Source of the DNA: CANKHA01 sp963731585
GTDB taxonomy: Bacteria; Pseudomonadota; Alphaproteobacteria; Rhizobiales; Xanthobacteraceae
Length of the DNA stretch: 64,000 nucleotides
Reading direction: 5' to 3'
Assembly (NCBI GenBank): GCA_963731585.1
Contig: CAVSWC010000013.1
Span: forward strand, 744,001-808,000
Shown: positions 38,141 through 47,053 of the stretch, in pieces
Layout: each line of letters begins with the position of its first letter
How positions within the stretch are numbered: the stretch's first letter is position 1
Notes under the pieces: generated by a model
Told to the model about the DNA's origin: nothing
Seen by the model: the letters and a program-made list of their open reading frames with translations, nothing else
Database searches by the model: none
Made by a program: the position numbers and the translations under genes

Positions 38141-38268
38141 GCTAATCCCGTTCAGCTCCTTCGCGCGTTCCACCACCGCGGCGGGGCGGCGTAGATGTTC
38201 CTCACCACCTCCTGCACCTTGGGCAGTCGAGCTCGTTGACCGCGCTTGGCCTTTCCGCCTCGGGCGTA
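38141..38268 (-). pseudogene. Decayed 3' fragment of a TctC-type receptor gene
   Basis: The sequence from GCTAATCCCG to about 38268 aligns with the 3' end of the intact tctC gene (39158-39290), sharing long blocks such as CCTTCGCGCGTTCCACCACC, and it has several small deletions. It would encode the C-terminal 40 or so residues (VVERAKEL end). It has the same orientation as the two full-length copies, so it is a remnant of a third copy or a duplication scar of the island insertion. Confidence 0.8.
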
Positions 38269-38439
38269 GTTATCCGCAATACGCACAGGTTTTTCCGAAT
38301 GGAAACAAGCGCTTGCACTTATCCTTGAATATCTCCTGCATGCAGGGTTTTTCCCTAACGGAGTTCTGTATCCTGTTGCTGCCTGCTCATTCCGGGGGCG
38401 CCATCATGAGGCGTCTTGATTGGCGGAGCGGGTGCGGCG

Positions 38440-38756
38440 CCTGCGGATGGTTTCGCAAGCCATCTCCGGGAGCCTCGGGGTTGCTGCCCGGCCCTACTAC
38501 GAGGGCCCGCCGCGTGGCAGACGCTCCCGGACGAACGCAGGCGGAAGCCTGCGGGATCAGGCCGAAAGGCCGGTCCGGGTGTCGAACGGAGCAGTCCCGA
38601 CGGCAAAAACCGCCGCGGTGGAGCGCCGAGAGGCGAGCGTGTCTCGGGACGTTGCGCAGACTGCGAAACGCCGGCGCACGACACGCTCCGCGCCTCGCAA
38701 GCGTGGAATTGTTGATGCGCCTGTCGGCGCTCCGCTCCCTCGGGTTTGAGGGAGCA
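38440..38756 (+). ncRNA. Candidate structured RNA with GNRA-loop hairpins
   Basis: On the plus strand this region contains successive short perfect stems. These are ATGGTT-TCGCA-AGCCAT (38447-38463), CGCAGGC-GGAA-GCCTGCG (38536-38553), GGCC-GAAA-GGCC (38560-38571), CGCC-GAGA-GGCG (38624-38635) and GCTCCCTC-GGGTTT-GAGGGAGC (38734-38755). Three of the loops are GNRA tetraloops, which points to a folded RNA transcribed rightward. Open frames through it (for example 38420-38749) resemble poorly characterised Arg-rich ORFs annotated many times in Bradyrhizobium-type genomes (from memory), which would fit a dispersed RNA element mis-annotated as protein. I cannot name the family. Confidence 0.5.
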
Positions 38757-38789
38757 AGGAATAGGAATGACAGACGCACCCGCGTCTGA

Positions 38790-38822
38790 CAAAACACGGG
38801 CCGATGACGCTTGGCTGTTTGA
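38790..38822. repeat. Direct repeat copy 2
   Basis: This is the second copy of the 33-base repeat found at 37824-37856, with one mismatch. It directly precedes a palindromic repeat. Shorter echoes of its end (GTGGCTGTTT) recur near 38871 and 39018. Confidence 0.85.
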
Positions 38823-39140
38823 TGGTTCGAGACACGCCGCTGCGCAGCGCTCCTCACCATGAGGAAGAATGAGTGGCTGTTTGACTGTGAGCGCCGAACA
38901 TTCCACCTCATCCTGAGGAGCGGCGAAGCGCGTCTCGAAGGATGGGCAGCGGGCTGGGCCTGCATGGTTCGAGACGCGCCGCTGCGCGGCGCTCCTCACC
39001 ATGAGGGGAGAAGTTGGTGGCTGTTTAACATCAACGCTGGTCATTCCGGGACGCAAGCGAAGCGAGCGGGCCGGAATCCATAACCACCACCGGGCGTATG
39101 GATTCCGGGTTCGCGCCTCCGGCGCGCCCCGGAATGACAG
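38823..39140. repeat. Intergenic palindromic repeats
   Basis: The block contains GGTTCGAGACACGCCGCTGC...CTCCTCACCATGAGG (38824-38864), the inverse unit CCTCATCCTGAGGAGC...TCTCGAAGGATGGGC (about 38906-38946), and another forward unit (38963-39005). A CATTCCGGGACGCAAGCG...GGAATCC / GGATTCCGGG...CCCCGGAATGAC inverted pair follows (about 39042-39139). These are dispersed repeats of Bradyrhizobium-like genomes. No gene is present. Confidence 0.8.
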
Positions 39141-39158
39141 ATGGAGAACCGCACCGCG

Positions 39159-40182
39159 CTAATCCCGGATCAATTCCTTCGCGCGTTCCACCACCGCGGG
39201 CGGCGAGGCGTAGATGCTGCTCACCACCTCCTGCACTTTTGCGCCGGGAAGCGCGTTGACCGCGAGCTTGGCCTTGTCCGCCTCGGCCAGAAATTCCTTG
39301 TCCTGCAGCGTGGCGATGAAGGCCTCGCGCAACAGCTTCACCGCCTCCGGCGGCGTGCCGGGCGGGGCGACATAAGGCCGGCCGAACACCTGCTGGCTGA
39401 GCACCAGCTCAACCGGCTTTCTGTCCTCTTCCTTCTTGATGAACTGCCAGATTTGCGGAACGCCGCGCTTGGTCAGCTCCGGATCGGGCTCGAGCGAGAA
39501 TTGCGCCAGGATGTTGACCTTGTTGTCGCGGATCCAGTCCGGCTTCTGCAACTTCAGGCTCGGCCAGTCCCAGCCGCACATGCCGTCGACCTCGCCGCGC
39601 TCGATCGCCAGCGTCATTTCGGCGGAGCCCTTGTAGCCGGAGACGAGATCGAATTGCGCGCCCGCCGCCTTGCGCGCGAGGTTGACGTAATCGCGGCTGG
39701 AGCCGCCGGCCGCGCTCGCGCCCATCGCGGCCTTTTGCTGCTGCGCGTCCTCGAAGGTCTTGATCTTGGAGGTAATGAAGGAGGTGCAGACGCGGGTCAC
39801 GCTGTCGGCGGTGGCGAGATAAATCAGCTTGGTCGGATCGTATTGCGGCTTCTCGCGGTCCTCCAAAAGCGGGACCGATCACCGCGCCCGGCATCAGCGC
39901 CGCGATGGCGGTGCCGTCCTTCGGCGCGGCGGTCGCCATAAAGGTCGCGGCCTTGCCGGAGCCGGCGCCCGGCATGTTCTTCACCACGATCGTCGGCTTG
40001 CCCGGCAGATAGCGCGGCAGATGCTTGGCGATGGTGCGGGCATAGACGTCGAAGCCGCCGCCGACATCGGCGCCGACGGTGAATTCGATGGTCTTGCCGG
40101 CGTAATAGTCCGCGGCGGTGGCGGGCGCAGCCGCGGCGGTGCTCAACATGCTCAGGATGAAGAAATAAACAGATCTAACCAT
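39159..40182 (-). CDS. TctC/Bug-type periplasmic receptor, copy A, one frameshift
   Basis: A signal peptide (MVRSVYFFILSMLSTAAAAP) is followed by ADYYAGKTIEFTVGADVGGG, RYLPGKPTIVVKNMPGAGSG and APKDGTAIAALMPGAVIGPA. After a break near 39870, within a G-rich run, come KPQYDPTKLIYLATADSVTR, EVDGMCGWDWPSLKLQKPDW and the C-terminal ASPPAVVERAKELIRD. About 340 residues. The receptor is expected to bind a small carboxylate in the periplasm, but no TctAB genes are nearby. It shares most of its sequence with the next gene, indicating a tandem duplication. Confidence 0.8.
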
Positions 40183-40197
40183 TGCACACACTCCCGC

Positions 40198-40301
40198 CCT
40201 CATCCTGAGGAGGCGCGGAGCGCCGTCTCGAAGGATGGGCAAAGTAGGTGGCCTGCATGGTTCGAGACGCGTTGCTGCGCAACGCTCCTCACCATGAGGA
40301 G
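40198..40301. repeat. Inverted pair of dispersed palindromic repeats between the tctC paralogues
   Basis: CCTCATCCTGAGGAGGCGCG...GTCTCGAAGGATGGGC (40199-40240) and TGGTTCGAGACGCGTTGCTG...CTCCTCACCATGAGG (40259-40300) are opposing arms of the same element seen at 38823-39005. It fills the gap between the two tandem receptor genes. Confidence 0.8.
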
Positions 40302-40309
40302 AGAAGTTG

Positions 40310-41334
40310 TTACTCCCTGATCAGTTCCTTGGCGCGGGCGACCACGGCGGGCGGCGAGGCATAAGCCTTCTCCACCACCTCCTGCACTTTCGCGCCGTCG
40401 AGCGGATTGACGTCGATCTTCGACTTCTCGGCGTCCGCGAGGAAGTCCTTGTCCTGCATCACTTTGCTCAATCCCTCGCGCAAGATCTTCACGGCCTCAG
40501 GCGCGGCGCCGGGCGGGGCGATGATAGGCCGGCCGAACACCTGCTGGCTCACCACCAGCTCGGCCGCCTTCTTGTCCTCTTCCTTTTTGATGAACTCCCA
40601 CATCGTCGGCACGCCGAGCTTGGTCAGCTCGGCCTCCGGCTCGAGCGCGGTCTGCACCAAAATGTTGATCTTCTTGTCGCGCAGCCAGTCCGATTTCTGC
40701 GACTTCAGGCTCGACCAGTCCCAGCCGCAAAGGCCGTCGACCTCGCCACGTTCGACGGCGAGGCCGATCTCGGCGGTGCCTTTGTAGCCGGTGACCAGCT
40801 CGAACTGCGCGCCCGCGGCCTTGCGCAGCATGTTGACGTAATCGCGGGTGGAGCCGCCGGCGGCGCTCGCGCCCATATTGGCTTTCTGCTTCTGCGCGTC
40901 GGCGAAGCTCTTGACCTTGGAGGTGGTGAAGGTGGCGCAGACCCGGGTGCCGAAATCGGCGGTGGCGAGATAGACGAATTTGGTCGGGTCGTATTGCGGC
41001 TTCTGGCCGTCTTCCAGCAACGGGCCGACGATCGCGCCCGGGAAGATCATGCCGATGGCAGTTCCGTCCTTTGGCGCCACGGTGGCGATGTAGGTGGCGG
41101 CCCTGCCGGAGCCTGCGCCCGGCAGGTTCTTCACGATGATCGTGGGGCTGCCGGGGATGTATTTCGGCAAATGCCGCGCGATGGTGCGGGAATAGATGTC
41201 GTAGCCGCCGCCGGCGTCGCCGCCGACGGTCCATTCGATGGTCTTGCCGGCGAAATAATCGGCGGCCGTGGCGGGCAGCGCTGGCGGTGCGCCAGAGCGG
41301 CGGCAAGCAGAGCGAAGGGCAGGGCTTTCGACAT
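40310..41334 (-). CDS. TctC/Bug-type periplasmic receptor, copy B, one frameshift
   Basis: The ATG at 41334 follows a strong GGAGG site and starts a signal peptide (MSKALPFALLAAALA). A break near 41285 leads to ATAADYFAGKTIEWTVGGDA, KYIPGSPTIIVKNLPGAGSG, KPQYDPTKFVYLATADFGTR, EVDGLCGWDWSSLKSQKSDW and the end ASPPAVVARAKELIRE. It is a close paralogue of copy A, with the same residues in most conserved blocks. The indel lies inside the signal peptide, so the mature protein is uninterrupted. Confidence 0.82.
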
Positions 41335-41529
41335 CAAATCCTCCAAAGACGCCTCACGACGGGCTATTGGGCAGGGATTGTGCCGAGACGGGCGGCTTTG
41401 GCAAGCCGGAACCGGCCGAGCGGGTCGCATGGCCGCAGTTTGCGCCGCAGCAAGCAATCGCCGGCGAATAGCTGCCTTGCCCCAGCCTTGCTTGTATTCG
41501 CCCCCGCATCGCGCGATGTAGGGCGCCGC

Positions 41530-43084
41530 ATGACTTCCGCCAAATCCTCCTCCGCCAAGAAAGCCAAAGCGCAAGCCTGCGGCCTCCGCCCACAGTCACT
41601 GGGCCGGGCACAAGCCGCTGTCGCACGCGGAAATCCGGCGCGTCGTTCTCGGCATCATGCTGGCGATGTTTCTGGGCGCGCTCGACCAGACCATCGTGGC
41701 GACCGCGATGCCGACCATCGGGCGCAATTTCGGCGCGATCGAGCATCTGTCCTGGATCGTCACCGCTTATCTGCTCACCTCGACCGCGGTGACCCCGCTC
41801 TACGGCAAGCTCTCCGACATGTATGGCCGGCGGGCGATGATGCTGATCGCGATCACGGTGTTCATGGCGGGCTCGCTCGTCTGTGCGCTTGCGCCCAACA
41901 TGTTGACGCTGATTTTGGGGCGCGGCCTGCAGGGCCTCGGCGCCGGCGGGCTGCTGCCGCTGGCGCAGACCGTCGTCGGCGACATCGTCTTGCCGAAAGA
42001 GCGCGGGCGCTATCAGGCCTATCTCAGCTTCATGTGGATGACCGCGGCGATTTCCGGCCCGCTGCTGGGCGGTTTCCTGTCGCAATATTTCCACTGGTCG
42101 CTGATTTTCTGGATCAACATTCCGCTCGGCCTGCTCGCTTTCTGGATGAGCAACGCCGCGCTCAAGAACCTGCCGAGCGTGACACGCCCGCATAAGCTCG
42201 ACGTGATCGGCAGCCTCTTGATGATGGCGGCCGCGGTGTCGCTGCTGCTGGCGCTGACCTCTGGCGGCGTGCGCTTTCCCTGGAACTCGGCGCCGATCAT
42301 CGGGCTGCTGGCCGGCTCGGCGCTGCTCTGGCTGCTCTTCGTGCTGCGGCTGCGCACCGCGCCGGAGCCGTTCCTGCCGCTGTCGATTTTATCGAACCAG
42401 GTGGTGCGGATGGGAACGCTGCTGTCGGCGTTCAACATCAGCTGCCTGATCGGGCTGACCATCTTCGTGCCGCTCTACTTCGACCTGGTGATGGGATTGT
42501 CGTCGAGTCTTTCCGGCCTGGCGCTGATCCCGCTGATGGTGACCTCGAATCTCGGCGCCTTGGTTGCCGGCCGCGGTTTGGGATATTTCCACCATTACAA
42601 GCGCGTGCCGCTGGTGGGGCTGAGCCTTTCGGTGCTCGCGCTGATCTCGCTCGCGATCGATCCACAGCAATCTTTGACGCTGGTATTGATCCATCTCGGC
42701 GTCGTCGGCGCCGGCATCGGCACGGTTTATCCGGTGGCCACCGTGGCGGTGCAGAACGCGGTGCAGCGCCATCAGCTCGGCATCGCCACCGGCAGCATGA
42801 ATTTCTTTCGCGCGTTGTTTTCCGCCATCATCGTCGCAGGCCTGGGCGCGATCATCCTCGGCGGCATCAATCTGAAATCCGGCGGCGGCGCGCTGTTCGA
42901 CCTGCTGCAAGGCAGTAGCGGCAGCGCCGAGGTCGCGCTGGTGTTCCGCTGGGTGTTTGCCGCCTCGGCGGCCACGCTGGGCGCCGCCTTGCTCTGCCTC
43001 ATCCTGATGGAGGAGCGCCCGCTGCCGGGCCGCGCCGATATTCCGGTCGCCGCCGCCGCCCCGCCGGCGGCTGCCGCGGAGTAG
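41530..43084 (+). CDS. MFS drug-efflux transporter, DHA2 (EmrB/QacA) family, one frameshift near the start
   Basis: The ATG at 41530 starts a basic cytosolic head (MTSAKSSSAKKAKAQA). After a break near 41580 the main frame has about 14 membrane helices over 480 residues. Motifs are GALDQTIVATAMPTI (DHA2 motif D1), TPLYGKLSDMYGRRAM (MFS motif A) and GRGLQGLGAGGLLPLAQTVV. A proton-driven exporter of toxic organic compounds is the usual role. No HlyD-type periplasmic adaptor is next to it, so it probably works alone in the inner membrane. It diverges from the tctC pair. Confidence 0.85.
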
Positions 43085-43171
43085 GCTTATTGGCTCGCCG
43101 AACTGTTATTTCCCGCGGCTCGCAAGGCCGTTATAGTGGGCCCAACCCGGCAACACCTGTGGGAGGAAACG

Positions 43172-43696
43172 ATGGCTGAAGCGGCACAAGAAAATCCGAC
43201 GGAACTGCGCGGCGAGGCAAAAAAAGAAGCCTTCCACCAGGAAGCCGAGTCGAAGATCGAGAAATTCGTCTTCGCCCGGCCCGATGTCGTTATTCCGGCC
43301 AACGAGAAAATCCATGTCAAGCTTGCCGGCACCGACAGCTGCCGTGCCTCGGTGCAGATCCTTAACCAGGGCGGCGACAACAACCTGCATTATCATCCCA
43401 ACATGGACCTGATTTACATGGTCCTGCAGGGCAGGATCGAATTCTACGGTCCGGGCGACAAATCCCTCGGCATTTTCGGCAAACATGAAGGCCTCAAGCT
43501 GCCGGAGAATTCCCGCTATTGGTTCCGCAGCGTCGGTGACGAAGAAGCGCATCTGCTGCAGATCGCCGGCTATCCGCGCGGCGCCAAGGCCTCCAAACGC
43601 ATCCCGGTCGAAGCGGCCAAGCGGGGGGCGAGCCTCTGGGTCGGCATGACGGAAGAAGAGCTGCGCATCCGCAGGGAGAACAATCAGCACGGATAG
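43172..43696 (+). CDS. Cupin-domain protein
   Basis: The intact 174-residue product is a single-domain cupin with the first motif ending in NNLHYHPNMDLIYMVLQGRI and a second one around ENSRYWFRSVGDEEAHLLQI. The H-x-H and Glu or Asp pattern suggests a bound metal. It is soluble. The start has GGGAGGAA six bases upstream. The role is unknown; related cupins are dioxygenase-like or sugar-binding. A hairpin terminator follows. Confidence 0.8.
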   Translation: MAEAAQENPTELRGEAKKEAFHQEAESKIEKFVFARPDVVIPANEKIHVKLAGTDSCRASVQILNQGGDNNLHYHPNMDLIYMVLQGRIEFYGPGDKSLGIFGKHEGLKLPENSRYWFRSVGDEEAHLLQIAGYPRGAKASKRIPVEAAKRGASLWVGMTEEELRIRRENNQHG

Positions 43697-43724
43697 CGTG
43701 CGCTGACTGATGGGGGACAACAAT

Positions 43725-43752
43725 ACGCCGCCCGGAAAAAACCGGGCGGCGT
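43725..43752. terminator. Hairpin between convergent cupin and DUF1236 genes
   Basis: ACGCCGCCCGG-AAAAAA-CCGGGCGGCGT is a perfect 11-bp stem with a six-base loop between convergent genes, so it probably ends transcription from both sides. T runs are short on either side. Confidence 0.75.
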
Positions 43753-43777
43753 GATCGTTTAGTGTCTGCCAGCAATG

Positions 43778-44973
43778 TTACCGGATGATCTCGATCACCC
43801 GGCGCTGCGTCGGATCCACGACGAACACGTCGTTATCCTGCCGGAAGTAGCGATAGGTCCGAAACACCGGCACCTCCGTCACGATCTCAACCGGAAATTC
43901 CTCCAACTCGATGGTGGCGGGCACTTCCTGCTCCACGACGTAGCGCGAGGCGCTGGAGCCGGTCGTCGCCGTGCTTCGCAGGCTCGATGCGCGGCTGCGG
44001 ATGACCTCACGGTTCTGGTCGGTGAAGCTCGCCCGGCTGCCCGCCGGGGCCTGTGCCCGGGCGGTACCGCCAGCCGGAAGCACGGCCACAACGGTCTTCC
44101 GCCTCGGCTCAACGATCACGATCTGCTCGCTGGTCACGAAGTAGCTGTAGCCGCGAAATTGCGGAACCACCTCCACGATGGTCGTGGGCAGGGTGTGCAA
44201 CGTACGACAGTCCTCGGGACGACCACGCCGGTCGCGATCCGGAAGTTCACATTCACCGGCCGTACATTGACGCTGCTGATAGCCGACGCGATCCTGGTGC
44301 GTTGCGTCTCGTTGATGTCAACGTTGAGCGATGTCGAGGCGCGGTCCCTCTGCGACCGGGAGTTCTGCGCGTCCTGTCGCTGATCCTGGCGATCCTGCCG
44401 ATCCTGACGCTGATCCTGACGCTGGGTGTCCTGTTGCGACTGTCTTCGGTCCGCCTGACCGCCGCCTTGCGCCGGCTGGTTCCGGTCCGTGGCCGAACGC
44501 TGCTGCTGCTGATCGCGAGGCGCCTGAGCCTTGTTTCTGTCCGCAGCCGGGTCCCGCTGATTCTGCGCCTGTCCGCGCTGCCTCTGATCGCCGGCAGGGG
44601 ATTGGGCCTGACCGGAGGGCGCTGGCGCTTGTGAGCTAGCCGCGGGCGCACCCGAGGAAGGCTGCTGCTGGTTCTGCGCCTGTCCGCGCTGCGTCTGGTC
44701 GGCGGGAGGGGATTGTGCCTGACCGGAAGGCGCCGGTGCCTGCGCGCTGGGCGAGGGCGAGCCCGTTGCAGGCCGCTGCTGCGCCTGCCCGCCCTGGTCC
44801 AGCTGCTGCTGGTTGGACTTTTGACGGTCCTGCGATTGAGCCGCTGGTGCCGCGGTGCCGGATGGCGCAGCCTTTTGCCTGTTGAGCTGGTCCTGCTCGG
44901 TTGTGGATTGCGCGAAGGCAGGTGCCGCAAGGCACAGCGCGACCGCGCTGGTAATCATTAGTAATCGCTTCAT
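43778..44973 (-). CDS. DUF1236 protein with long Gln-rich disordered region, one frameshift
   Basis: A signal peptide (MKRLLMITSAVALCLAAPAF, cleavage before QST) is followed by about 180 residues rich in Gln, Ala, Pro and Arg. These include two near-identical repeats of about 29 residues (QAPAPSGQAQSP...RGQAQNQ). A folded segment (STSLNVDINETQRTRIASAI) precedes a break near 44205. Then two DUF1236 units follow: PTTIVEVVPQFRGYSYFVTS and PVEIVTEVPVFRTYRYFRQD. The protein is periplasmic or outer-envelope; function unknown. The start follows GGAGGA. A perfect EcfG-type promoter lies 39 bases upstream of the start, so it is probably part of the general stress response. Confidence 0.8.
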
Positions 44974-45011
44974 GGCCGTCCTCCAGTGGTGCAGCCCCTC
45001 CAATGGAAGGC

Positions 45012-45037
45012 AACGCAAAGCGAAGGCCGGCTGTTCC
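45012..45037 (-). promoter_or_regulatory. EcfG-type promoter for the DUF1236 gene
   Basis: On the minus strand GGAAC (45037-45033), a 17-base spacer and CGTT (45015-45012) match the EcfG consensus exactly. The start codon at 44973 lies 39 bases downstream. Confidence 0.7.
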
Positions 45038-45122
45038 GGTTTGGTGGGAGGAAAGCAACGCTGAGGATGAACGGCTGGTCATATGACGGATTATTCTGTG
45101 TTGCCCCGCCGTTACGGGAAAA

Positions 45123-45148
45123 GGAACCGGTATTGCAAGTTGCGCGTT
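45123..45148 (+). promoter_or_regulatory. EcfG-type promoter for the 24-residue microprotein
   Basis: GGAAC (45123-45127), a 17-base spacer and CGTT (45145-45148) match the consensus for the alphaproteobacterial general stress sigma factor EcfG. AGGAGG and the GTG start follow within 31 bases. It faces away from the equally perfect box at 45012-45037. Confidence 0.75.
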
Positions 45149-45178
45149 GTCGCTTCGAAAATGGAATAGGAGGACAAC

Positions 45179-45253
45179 GTGCCAGTTCTTTTATGGCTGC
45201 TAGGCGTTCCGCTCAGCCTCATCATCGTGTTGATGTTGTTCGGTGCGTTCTAA
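45179..45253 (+). CDS. 24-residue membrane microprotein
   Basis: The GTG start has AGGAGG (45168-45173) at ideal spacing. The product reads Met-Pro-Val-Leu-Leu-Trp-Leu-Leu-Gly-Val and continues PLSLIIVLMLFGAF to the stop, so it is one hydrophobic helix with a Gly-Val-Pro kink near the middle. It is too short for automatic gene calling. Support comes from the full set of signals: a perfect EcfG promoter, a strong ribosome-binding site and a terminator hairpin 20 bases after the stop. Similar tiny hydrophobic proteins occur in related genomes (recollection, not checked). It probably inserts in the inner membrane and may modulate a partner during stress. Confidence 0.75.
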   Translation: MPVLLWLLGVPLSLIIVLMLFGAF

Positions 45254-45273
45254 CTGCTCACTTTAGGAGGTGC

Positions 45274-45299
45274 AGAAACCCGCCGCGCGGCGGGTTTCT
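45274..45299 (+). terminator. Perfect palindromic terminator after the microprotein gene
   Basis: The 26-base segment AGAAACCCGCCGC followed by its exact reverse complement forms a strong stem ending in TTTCTT. It closes a transcription unit of about 150 bases that starts at the EcfG promoter. Confidence 0.8.
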
Positions 45300-45401
45300 T
45301 GCGCCGGACTCAAACAACCGATTGCCGAAGGTGATTGCGCCGGGCGAGAGCGCTTGCAGTCGGGCCACCTCTCCCAATCGCTTGCCGCCTCAATATTTTC
45401 A

Positions 45402-46210
45402 TCATGGCATAAGCGGGCTGCCCAGGATTCTCGCGGTATCCGCGATCCAGGGCAGGTACAGCTCGAGCGGTGTGACGCCGGTGAGCCCGCCGCAGCCGTC
45501 GCTGAGTTTTGGGCCGGTGGTCCAGCTGATCACGCCATAGACCACGCGCTTGCCGTCACGTTCCTCATAGACCGGGCCGCCGGAGTCGCCGGTGCAGGCG
45601 CCGAGCCCGGGCGTCTCGCCTTTGGTGGCAGGATCGAAAAGCCGGAGTTGCAGGTTGCCGGGCTTGCCGGTGGCGATGAGATCGGCGCGGCGGAGCACGG
45701 CGGCGCTGCGGTTGTCGCGCGGGGCGGTGACCCCGTAGCCGACAATGGCAAAACGCTCTCCGACCGTCACGCGTGGGCGCGTTGCAGACAGCGTGGCGGC
45801 AATGAATGTCGCCGGCAACGGCGTGGCTAATTTCAGCAACGCGAGATCGGCTGTGGCGCGATTGGCGTCGAAACTTGCCTTGCTGAATTGCGGATGCACC
45901 ACCGTCTTTGCAAGGTCGTGAAAAGTCCGGCTTCCGCTCGGTGTCGAGCTCATAGAGCTTATAGGCAAGGCCAGGCTCGATGCAGTGCGCGGCCGTGAGC
46001 ACCAGCGTCCTGCTTGAGCACGATGCCGGTACAGAGATTGCCGCGGCTGCTGAGGATCATGACCTCGCTGCGGTAGGCGCTCGCGTCCACGGCGGGCGCG
46101 CCGCCCACCATGGCTGCGGCCGACAAGGCAGAGTTTGACAAAACGGCGAGCGCGGCGAAGCAGCGAAGCATGGCGCCGATGAGCCGCAGCCCGTCATGTT
46201 TGTCAATCAC
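45402..46210 (-). CDS. Trypsin-like (S1) serine protease, exported, two frameshifts
   Basis: The N-terminus (LIGAMLRCFAALAVLSNSAL) is a signal peptide, followed by the mature start MVGGAPAVDASAYRSEVMIL. After a break near 46005 comes the His motif LTAAHCIEPG. After a second break near 45930 come VVHPQFSKASFDANRATADL (Asp in ATADLALLKL), GERFAIVGYG and the Ser motif GLGACTGDSGGPVYEE. The full triad is present, so the breaks are probably sequencing errors. It acts in the periplasm or outside. Start: GTG at 46210, or ATG at 46171. Confidence 0.72.
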
Positions 46211-46376
46211 CGCCGTTTCCCCGTCCGCGAGCCTGGAGCCCGTGACGAGATGTTCACGTACAAAGCCGGTTTGTTCGCATCCGGGGCGGAAACTGCGTGG
46301 CTATCTACTGACTTCCATTCCGCGGAATGCCAGAGTAGGGCATGCGGCGGTGGGCCGCGGCAGACCGGAGCAACCT

Positions 46377-47048
46377 TTGCGCCTTCTTGTTATCGAGGAC
46401 GATCCTGACCTCAATCGTCAGCTCACCACCGCCTTGGCCGATGCCGGCTACGTGGTGGACCGGGCCTTCGACGGCGAGGAGGGGCATTACCTGGGCGATT
46501 CCGAGCCTTATGACGCCGTGATCCTCGACATCGGCTTGCCGAAGATGGACGGCATCTCGGTATTGGAATCCTGGCGGCGGGCCGGACGCTCGATGCCGGT
46601 GCTGATCCTCACTGCCCGCGATCGCTGGAGTGACAAAGTCCAGGGCTTCGATGCGGGCGCCGATGATTATGTTGCCAAGCCTTTTCATCTCGAAGAGGTG
46701 CTGGCGCGCGTGCGCGCCCTGCTGCGGCGCTCTGCCGGCCACGCCAAAAGCGAATTCAACTGCGGTCCCGTGCGGCTTGATACCCGCACCGGCCGCGTAG
46801 CGGTCGATGGCAATCCGGTCAAGCTCACCTCGCATGAATACCGCCTGCTGTCCTACCTCATGCACCATGCCGGCCGCGTGGTCTCCCGCACCGAACTGGT
46901 CGAGCATCTGTACGACCAGGACTTCGACCGCGACTTCAACACCATCGAGGTCTTCGTCGGCCGCATACGAAAGAAGCTCGGCGTCGATGTGATTCAAACC
47001 GTGCGCGGCCTTGGTTATCTCCTCCAGCCGCCGAACGATGCGCGTTGA
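46377..47048 (+). CDS. OmpR-family response regulator, FeuP/PhoP-like
   Basis: The intact 223-residue regulator has a receiver domain (EDD near the N-terminus, phospho-acceptor Asp51 in VILDIGLPKMDG, Lys101 in GADDYVAKPFH) and a winged-helix DNA-binding domain (LTSHEYRLLSYLMHHAGRVV, TIEVFVGRIRKKLGV). The start is TTG at 46377 with CGGAG upstream; no in-frame ATG gives the correct N-terminus. Its stop nearly touches the kinase start. The pair resembles FeuPQ of Hyphomicrobiales, which controls envelope and glucan genes (inference). Confidence 0.88.
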   Translation: MRLLVIEDDPDLNRQLTTALADAGYVVDRAFDGEEGHYLGDSEPYDAVILDIGLPKMDGISVLESWRRAGRSMPVLILTARDRWSDKVQGFDAGADDYVAKPFHLEEVLARVRALLRRSAGHAKSEFNCGPVRLDTRTGRVAVDGNPVKLTSHEYRLLSYLMHHAGRVVSRTELVEHLYDQDFDRDFNTIEVFVGRIRKKLGVDVIQTVRGLGYLLQPPNDAR

Positions 47049-47053
47049 CGCGC

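Noticed and set aside
38420..38749. Arg-rich 109-residue protein
   Set aside because: The nucleotide sequence shows GNRA-loop hairpins, and the amino-acid sequence has no fold-like pattern; treated as part of a candidate RNA element.
37824..38822. Insertion sequence or integrase-bearing element between the direct repeats
   Set aside because: No transposase or integrase frame and no terminal inverted repeats were found in the interval.
40307..41521. A 404-residue open frame on the plus strand
   Set aside because: It is antisense to the second tctC gene and consists of Ala, Gly, Arg and His typical of shadow frames.
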